A DNA stretch of 64,000 nt, taken from CBDFHJ01 sp965247635. Lineage in GTDB: Bacteria; Chloroflexota; Dehalococcoidia; Lucifugimonadales; Australimonadaceae. Below the pieces are notes generated by a model. The model worked only from the letters and a program-made list of their open reading frames with translations, searched no databases and was not told where the DNA came from. A program made the translations under genes and the position numbers. How positions within the stretch are numbered: the first letter of the stretch is position 1; every line of letters starts with the position of its first letter. The stretch is taken from positions 434,001 through 498,000 of the forward strand of contig CBDFHJ010000010.1 in assembly GCA_965247635.1 (NCBI GenBank), in the 5' to 3' direction. This document shows, in pieces, positions 58,529 to 64,000 of the stretch.

Positions 58529-61123
58529 TTATGACACCGAGAAGGTGGACCCACCGGCGGGAGTCTTGGTGACCTCGATGCGCACGGGGAAGGCCTCCTT
58601 CACCTCGTCCATATGGGTGATGACCAGGATGCGCTGAAAGTCCGGCTCGATGGACTTGATCACGTCCAGGATGCGGTCGCGGCCCTCCGTGTCCTGGGTG
58701 CCGAACCCCTCGTCGATGAACAGCGTAGGTAGCGGTGCGCCGGCCCGCCAGGCCAGCAGCTTGGACAGCGCCACCCGCAGGGCGAAGTCCAAGCGGAAGC
58801 TCTCGCCACCGCTAAACATCTCGTAGCTACGCGTGCCCAGCTCGTCGGCGATGAGGATGTCCAGGGTCTCGATGGACTCCGCGGCGCCGCGGCTCGGACC
58901 GGTACGGCGGGCCCGCTGCGTCTCCATCTTCAACGACATGCGGCCGTCGGTCATGCGCCGCAGCAGATGATTGGTCTCCTCCTCCAGGCGGGGGATAGCG
59001 GCCTCGATGAGCAGCGCTTGGACGCCGCCCTTGCCAAAGGCCTGGGTCAGGTCGGCGTAGGTGCTGGCGTCCTTCACCAGCGTTTGCTGTTCCCGCTGGC
59101 GGTCGCGCAGCTCCCGCGCTGCCTGGGCTATCTCCTCCAACTGATGCGCCAGAGAGCCCCGTTGGGTCTGTAGCTCGTCCCGCTGCCGGGCCGCTTCCCG
59201 GTGCTCCGACTCTACCTCGCCGAGCTGGGCCTGGTATCCAGGCAGCTCCGTGACCTCTCGGCTGATCTGGGCCTGAAGGTCCTGGAGACGTTGCAACTCC
59301 TCCGTGGCCTCTTCCAGGCGGGCGCGGGCCCGCTCTCGTGCTGCCTCGTCCTCGGGCATTCGTACCCGCGCCTCTTCGAGACGGCGGTGTATGGTTTCCC
59401 ACCGCTCCTGGGAGCGTACCGCGCCCTCGGCATCGCCCAGGTCTTCGGGCTTGAAGGAGAGGGCCGCGATGCGCTGACGGAGACCAGCCGCCGTCGACTG
59501 CTCCTCCTGGGCGTAGCGGCCTTCGTCCAGCGCCTTGCGCGTCTCGGCTACCAGAGACCGGACCTGGTCCATCTGACTCCGGGCCCGGAGGGCCTCGTCG
59601 CGCTGTCCCTGGGCGCGGGCGCGCTGGTCTATCAGCCCCTGCCTGGTGGCGTCCAGCTCTCGTTGACGCCGGTCCGCTTCGTGTTGGAGCCTCAACGCCG
59701 CTTCGTCCAAGGCCTTGAAGCGCTCCTCCTGCTCACGGTACTGCTGGCCGTGCGTATCGATCTCCTGCTTGTAAGCCTGCTCGAGATGCACCCGCGCGTC
59801 GGCGCCTAGCTCCGTGCCGCAGAGGGGGCACCGGACGTCCTCAGGCTGGCCATCGTCATCCAGCATGTCCAGCTTGGCCCGGATATCGAGTCCCATCTCC
59901 TTGATGCGGCGGTTGTCACCCTCCAATCTCCGGGCCTCCGCGGATGCCTCGTGCTGACGCGCGACGACGGCGGTGAGCTCAGCCGCTTGCGGTTCCAGGC
60001 CGGCGAGGGAGGTGGTGGCCTGCTCTATGGTCTGCTCCAAGGACGGCAACGCTTCCACGCGGGGGCCCAGCGCTTCCTGGAGTTGCTGCTCCTGGGCGAG
60101 GGTCTCGGCTTCCAAGGCGGCCCGCGCAGCCGCCACCCGCTGCTCCACGGGCGCGAGCTCACGCTCCAGCGCGTGCAGCTGCTGGGCAGTGGCTTGCAGG
60201 ACGCTCAAGCGCTGCCCAGCAGCTGCACGCGACTCGTAGCCCGCTTCGGTCTCCGCCGCCCCTTCGGTGGCCTCGCGCCAGGTGGCGAGCCGGCGCTCCA
60301 GCTCAACCCCCTCCTGCTCCGCCTCTTGCCGCCGGGCTTCGATACGCTCCGTCTGCGAGGCCAGCTCCTGGGCTTCTCGCCGACGCTGCTGTAGCTGGTC
60401 CACGTGGGCCCGAAGGAGGGCCAACCGCTCTCCCAGACCGGCCACGGCTTGCTGGGCCGACCCCACCGCCGCCTCCGTTTGGCTGAGGGCGTCCGCCACC
60501 TCCTCCCGCCGCGCCACGCGTTCCTGGAGCTGCTGCATGACGGCCTCTGACGCCTGGAGCCGACCTTGCGCCTCCCGGGCGTGGGCCCGAGCGCGCGCTT
60601 CGAGCCGGTCGTACAGCTCCAAGCCCAGCACCTTGGCCAGCACCTCCTTGCGTTGAGAGGGGGTGGACATGGTGAAGAGGTCCGCTCGTCCCTGCATCAA
60701 GAACGCGCTGTTCACAAAGGTGTCGTAGTCCATGCTCAGGAGGCTCTCCAGGTAGGCCTCGGTCGCTCTGAGGCTGTTTCCCGTGATGGCGCGATACCCA
60801 TCGCCTACGGCCACGGCCAGCTCCAGCGAGCTGGCGCCCCGGGTGCCCACACGTGAGTAGCGGCGGATGATCCGATAGCGCTGTCCCCTGGCTTCGAACT
60901 CCAGCTCCACCCCCATCTCCTGCTGGCCCTGGTGAAGGAGCTGCTCCTGACGCTGGCTGCGGGCCTTTCCCCAGATAGCCCAGGTGATGGCGTCGAGCAG
61001 CGCTGACTTGCCGTGCCCGTTGGCGCCGCAGAGGCACGCTAGGTGGACGTCCTCCAGGTGGAGCGTTGGCACGTCCTCGCGGTAGGAGAGGAAGTTATGA
61101 AGCTTGAGGGTAAGGGGCAGCAC
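58529..61123 (-). CDS. sbcC: Exonuclease subunit SbcC (SMC-like ATPase)
   Basis: ATPase partner of the SbcD nuclease, which opens hairpins and protein-blocked DNA ends. About 864 residues. The Walker A is CGANGHGKSALLDAITWAIW, followed by long coiled coils (roughly 170-400 and 470-690) around a zinc hook CPLC near residue 465. The C-terminal ATPase half has the signature FSGGESFRLDFALRVALS and Walker B LPTLFIDEGFGTQD. The GTG at 61123 is preferred because upstream codons overlap the divergent gene's promoter and lack SMC similarity. sbcD, usually upstream in an operon, is absent. Confidence 0.93.
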   Translation of the reverse strand: MLPLTLKLHNFLSYREDVPTLHLEDVHLACLCGANGHGKSALLDAITWAIWGKARSQRQEQLLHQGQQEMGVELEFEARGQRYRIIRRYSRVGTRGASSLELAVAVGDGYRAITGNSLRATEAYLESLLSMDYDTFVNSAFLMQGRADLFTMSTPSQRKEVLAKVLGLELYDRLEARARAHAREAQGRLQASEAVMQQLQERVARREEVADALSQTEAAVGSAQQAVAGLGERLALLRAHVDQLQQRRREAQELASQTERIEARRQEAEQEGVELERRLATWREATEGAAETEAGYESRAAAGQRLSVLQATAQQLHALERELAPVEQRVAAARAALEAETLAQEQQLQEALGPRVEALPSLEQTIEQATTSLAGLEPQAAELTAVVARQHEASAEARRLEGDNRRIKEMGLDIRAKLDMLDDDGQPEDVRCPLCGTELGADARVHLEQAYKQEIDTHGQQYREQEERFKALDEAALRLQHEADRRQRELDATRQGLIDQRARAQGQRDEALRARSQMDQVRSLVAETRKALDEGRYAQEEQSTAAGLRQRIAALSFKPEDLGDAEGAVRSQERWETIHRRLEEARVRMPEDEAARERARARLEEATEELQRLQDLQAQISREVTELPGYQAQLGEVESEHREAARQRDELQTQRGSLAHQLEEIAQAARELRDRQREQQTLVKDASTYADLTQAFGKGGVQALLIEAAIPRLEEETNHLLRRMTDGRMSLKMETQRARRTGPSRGAAESIETLDILIADELGTRSYEMFSGGESFRLDFALRVALSKLLAWRAGAPLPTLFIDEGFGTQDTEGRDRILDVIKSIEPDFQRILVITHMDEVKEAFPVRIEVTKTPAGGSTFSVS

Positions 61124-61288
61124 CGGTGCACCTAGCTGGGGTTGGACTTGCGTGGGATTGTAGCATACGAGCGGTGCGCGAAATTGCCATTCCAGTGCGT
61201 CGTTGCCGTGCAAATGCCCATGCAAGATGGTATCATTGGGACCACGTAGACACACCGGTTTGCTATGAGACTTCGGAGGATGCCAGCC

Positions 61289-61738
61289 ATGGACCGTGAA
61301 ATCGAGCGGCAGATGCAGGAAGTCCTTCTGAGTGTCGAGCAGGCCGAGGTGGTGTGCGTCATCTTCCCCCACTTCGCGCAGTGCCTGGTCTTCGATAGCC
61401 GGTCCACGGCCGAAGACCCACCACGCATGACGGTCTCACCCCTGTTGGGTTCCGCCGAGCGCCGGCTTCACCAGCTGAACCAAGCGCGGCCACACCTCCC
61501 CAGAGCACAGGGCATCGTTGCCATTCCCTGGGCGGACTCTGTAGCCAGCATGGCGGGTTCGGCTATCTGGACACGGCTGGTGGGCCGGATGGTGGACTCA
61601 GGTTTTAGGAGCACGGCGCCGGCGTGCCAGGAGGCGTTGGACGAGCTTCTCGGGTGGGAGCATCGCGCCAACGTGGACATGGTCCGTGGACGTGGCCCCT
61701 TCTACACGCTCTGGCCCGCGGCCCACGAAACGCGGTGA
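61289..61738 (+). CDS. Hypothetical protein
   Basis: A 149-residue protein, probably soluble. Visible features are a first helix (DREIERQMQEVLLSVEQ), a strand (EVVCVIFPHFAQCLVFD), the basic middle (RRLHQLNQARPHLP) and a strand-helix unit (GIVAIPWADSVASMAGSAI). It ends near GRGPFYTLWPAAHETR. The ATG at 61289 is 9 nt after GGAGG; an ATG at 61280 is too close. Divergent from sbcC, followed by a strong terminator. I recognise no family. Confidence 0.6.
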   Translation: MDREIERQMQEVLLSVEQAEVVCVIFPHFAQCLVFDSRSTAEDPPRMTVSPLLGSAERRLHQLNQARPHLPRAQGIVAIPWADSVASMAGSAIWTRLVGRMVDSGFRSTAPACQEALDELLGWEHRANVDMVRGRGPFYTLWPAAHETR

Positions 61739-61765
61739 GGGCGCGGGAACGCAGACTCGTCTCCT

Positions 61766-61918
61766 AACAGGGTGCTGAAAAACGTTCTTCGTGCTTCGAC
61801 AAGCTCTCTCTAACCAGACAAGACCCTGTCACCCTGAGCGGAGCGAAGGGTCTCTCGGGAAGGGCCGGTGAGAGATGCTTCGTCCTTCCTGGGAAGAACT
61901 CAGTATGACAGGGAGGCC
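61766..61918 (+). repeat. Partial R1/R2 repeat
   Basis: Begins with the R1 end CAGGGTGCTGAAAAA and continues with R2-type GTCACCCTGAGC, GAAGGGTCTCTCGGG and CAGTATGACAGGG. The 322-bp gap 61739-62060 holds this and a terminator, no gene. Confidence 0.6.
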
Positions 61919-61965
61919 AAGCCCGCGCCGTTCACCCTGAGGCTCTCGAAGGGCGGCGCGGGCTT
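61919..61965 (+). terminator. Intrinsic terminator downstream of the hypothetical gene
   Basis: A 12-bp perfect stem AAGCCCGCGCCG/CGGCGCGGGCTT with a 23-nt loop that itself contains a TTCACCCTGA/CTCGAAGGG pairing, followed by TTT. Confidence 0.8.
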
Positions 61966-62060
61966 TTTCGGCACGCTCCTAAGCCTTTGAGAAAAGCTGG
62001 CCCCTGTTCCAACGGACTGCTGAAGAGGTGTTACTCGCCCTTCGACTGGCTCAGGGCCAG

Positions 62061-64000
62061 CTACTGCTTCGCTGCCTCCACTATCTTCGAGGCGAGGTGC
62101 GCTGGCACCTCTTCGTAGTGGTCGAAGGCCAAGGTGAAGGAGCCGCGGCCTTGCGTGAGTGCCCGGAGCGTGGTGGCGTACTGCTGCACCTCTGACTGCG
62201 GTACAATCGCCTCGATGACCGCCGTGCCGCCGCCCGGTGACATTCCAGCGATCTTGGCCCGCCGGGAGTTCAGGTCGCCAATCACGTCGCCGGCATACGA
62301 CTCGGGGACCGACACCTCCAGGTGCATGACCGGCTCCAGCAGGGCGGGTGACGCCTCCAGCACACCTTTCTTGAGCGCCATGCTCCCCGCGATCTCGAAA
62401 CTGGAGCCGGAGGAGTCAACAGGGTGGGAGCTCCCATCGTAGAGCACCACTTTCACGTCGACGATGGGAAACCCGGCCATGGCCCCCTCCTCCATGGCCT
62501 TCGACACGCCCTTCTCAACGGAGGGAATGAAATCTCTGGGGACGTTGCCGCCGGTTACCTCGTTGCCAAACTGGTACCCCTGCCCCCGGTAGGGCTCCAG
62601 CCGGATAAGCACGTGTCCGTACTGACCGTGGCCCCCCGTTTGCTTCTTGTGCCGGTACTCCACCTTGGTGACCTTGGTGATGGTCTCGCGGTACGCCACT
62701 TTCGGAACGGTCAGCTCCAGTTCGACGCCGAACTTGCGCTTCGCCTTGTCGAGCAAGACCTCCACGTGGGTGTCGCCGATACCGGAGACGATGAACTCCC
62801 CGGTGGCAGCCTCCCGGCTCATGCGCACGCTGGGGTCCTCCTCCCCGAGACGGGTAAGGGCGATGGACATCTTGTCCAGGTCGGCTTTGCTCTTGGGGCT
62901 GATCGCGACGCTGTAGCTCGGTGTCGGAAACTCGATGCCAGCGAGCTGACGGGGGTTCGCTCGCAGGGTCAGGGTGTCTCCGGTGGTCGTGACGGACAGC
63001 TTCGGCACTGAGCCGATATCTCCCGCCGCCAGCTCCGGCACGCTTTCTTGCGACTTGCCGGAGGCCACAAAGAGCTGGCCTACCCGCTCGTTCTCTTCCT
63101 TGGTGGAGTTCCACACCTCGCCGTTGGCCTTGAAAGTGCCTCCGTAGACACGGAAGTAGGAGAGCTTGCCTACGAAGGGGTCCGCGGCTGTTTTGAATAC
63201 CAGCGCGGCCAACGGCCCCGCGGAGTCGGCGGCTACCTCTTGAACCTGGCCCCCCTTGGAGGACTCGGCCGCTGGCCGCTGGCCTGGAGAGGGCAGGTAG
63301 GCGAGGATGGCGTCGAGCAAAGCCTCGATGCCTTTGCCCTGCGTAGCGGAGCCGAAGAGCACCGGGACCACTTGGGCTGCACGAACGCCTTGGCTTAGCC
63401 CTTGGGTCAGCTCTTCCGGCGTAAGGTCACCAGCCTCCAGATACTTTTCGGTGAGGTCGTCGTTGGTCTCCGCCACCGCTTCGGCAAGCTGCTCGCGGTA
63501 TTGGGACGCGGCGTCCTGCGCCTCGGCGGGCACGTTGTCGCTCAGTAAGTCGATCACGTCTTTGAACTGCTCCCCCACGCCCAGCGGTATGTTCACCGCC
63601 ACACACTGCCTGCCGAGCTGGCTGCGGAGCTGGTCTAGCAGGGCGTCGAGGTCGACGTTCTCACGGTCTATCTTGTTGACGAAGACGATGGTGGGGAGGC
63701 TGAGCGCTTGAATACGGCGCCACATCTGCTGAGTGCCCACCTCCACACCCGCTGGAGCAGACACCACCAGGACGGCGGCGTCCGCCACCCGGAGGGCCGA
63801 GACGGTCTCGCCGATAAAGTCGGCGTAGCCTGGAGTATCGAGGAGGTTGATTTTGGTCGTGTTCCGTACACATGGCAGGACCGCGACCTGTAGGCTGGTC
63901 TGCCGCTTGTGCTCCTCCGGCTCGTAGTCGGCGACCGTATTGCCGTCTTCCACCCTGCCTAGGCGGTTGATGGCCTTGGTGACGAAGAGCGCCGCCTCGC
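62061..64000 (-). CDS. Elongation factor G-like translational GTPase (5' end outside window)
   Basis: A translocase-type GTPase; 646 codons are visible and the frame is open at the right edge, so the P-loop is missing. The visible part starts in the G2 region (FVTKAINRLGRVED, then VADYEPEEHKRQTS), with G3 NLLDTPGYADF and G4 FVNKIDRENVD. Domains II-V follow, including YRETITKVTKVEYRHKKQTG and GGHGQYGHV. In canonical EF-G the G2 loop reads RGITI; here it is HKRQTSL, as in the EF-G-like (EF-G2) paralogues of actinobacteria and chloroflexi. It may not be the housekeeping EF-G. Role inferred from family. Confidence 0.85.
   Translation of the reverse strand, partial: EAALFVTKAINRLGRVEDGNTVADYEPEEHKRQTSLQVAVLPCVRNTTKINLLDTPGYADFIGETVSALRVADAAVLVVSAPAGVEVGTQQMWRRIQALSLPTIVFVNKIDRENVDLDALLDQLRSQLGRQCVAVNIPLGVGEQFKDVIDLLSDNVPAEAQDAASQYREQLAEAVAETNDDLTEKYLEAGDLTPEELTQGLSQGVRAAQVVPVLFGSATQGKGIEALLDAILAYLPSPGQRPAAESSKGGQVQEVAADSAGPLAALVFKTAADPFVGKLSYFRVYGGTFKANGEVWNSTKEENERVGQLFVASGKSQESVPELAAGDIGSVPKLSVTTTGDTLTLRANPRQLAGIEFPTPSYSVAISPKSKADLDKMSIALTRLGEEDPSVRMSREAATGEFIVSGIGDTHVEVLLDKAKRKFGVELELTVPKVAYRETITKVTKVEYRHKKQTGGHGQYGHVLIRLEPYRGQGYQFGNEVTGGNVPRDFIPSVEKGVSKAMEEGAMAGFPIVDVKVVLYDGSSHPVDSSGSSFEIAGSMALKKGVLEASPALLEPVMHLEVSVPESYAGDVIGDLNSRRAKIAGMSPGGGTAVIEAIVPQSEVQQYATTLRALTQGRGSFTLAFDHYEEVPAHLASKIVEAAKQ

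Overview
This 64-kb window is a GC-rich bacterial chromosome segment whose gene content suggests a Chloroflexota (Dehalococcoidia-like) genome. The evidence is the housekeeping set (a glutamine synthetase resembling the GSI-alpha type, pyruvate phosphate dikinase, an Obg-NadD pair, a CTC-type bL25, a leuS gene behind a T-box, and an EF-G-like GTPase with a non-canonical switch region) and the many short dispersed inverted repeats. No rRNA or tRNA gene and no CRISPR array is visible, so the phylum is an inference.

1-9.0 kb: transport genes. A TrkH/KtrB-type K+ uptake subunit runs off the left edge behind a structured leader. It is followed by a fused iron-type ABC permease, an MFS carrier, a divergent solute-binding lipoprotein, a BNR/beta-propeller protein and a CPA2 K+/H+ antiporter with a TrkA-N domain. 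No ABC ATPase is in the window.

9.0-34.1 kb: core genes. These are glnA (with an in-frame 30-bp duplication next to the active site), ppdK, cmk-plsC, gyrB, pyrE, obg-nadD, dnaA, fmt, rplY, an Rrf2/ThiF/CysM/response-regulator sulfur cluster, a DUF1461 membrane protein, mazG, dnaG and sigA. Dispersed repeats of four kinds (called R1-R4 here) occupy most of the intergenic gaps.

34.3-45.3 kb: accessory region. A formamidopyrimidine-DNA glycosylase gene lacks its zinc-finger end. It is followed by about 7 kb of co-directional minus-strand genes that look like the structural block of a tailless icosahedral, membrane-containing virus: a FtsK/HerA (A32-like) packaging ATPase, beta-rich capsid candidates, small membrane proteins, a 29-residue-repeat membrane protein, a glycine-rich receptor-binding spike and several zinc-ribbon proteins. 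Integrase and replication genes are missing. The upstream end stops at an IS256-family element, so this is probably a provirus remnant. It is the most novel object in the window.

45.3-64 kb: dnaE, a DUF2007 protein, ogt and a frameshifted hemerythrin gene. Next comes a pile of complete and truncated IS256 copies flanked by halves of a copper P-type ATPase gene and a methyltransferase gene. After that lie holA, a DUF1232 protein, a leucine T-box with leuS, a 54-bp perfect palindrome, sbcC, an unknown protein and an EF-G-like gene that runs off the right edge. The IS junctions (43.2, 45.0, 51.2 and 53.5 kb) are where real rearrangement or misassembly is most likely.
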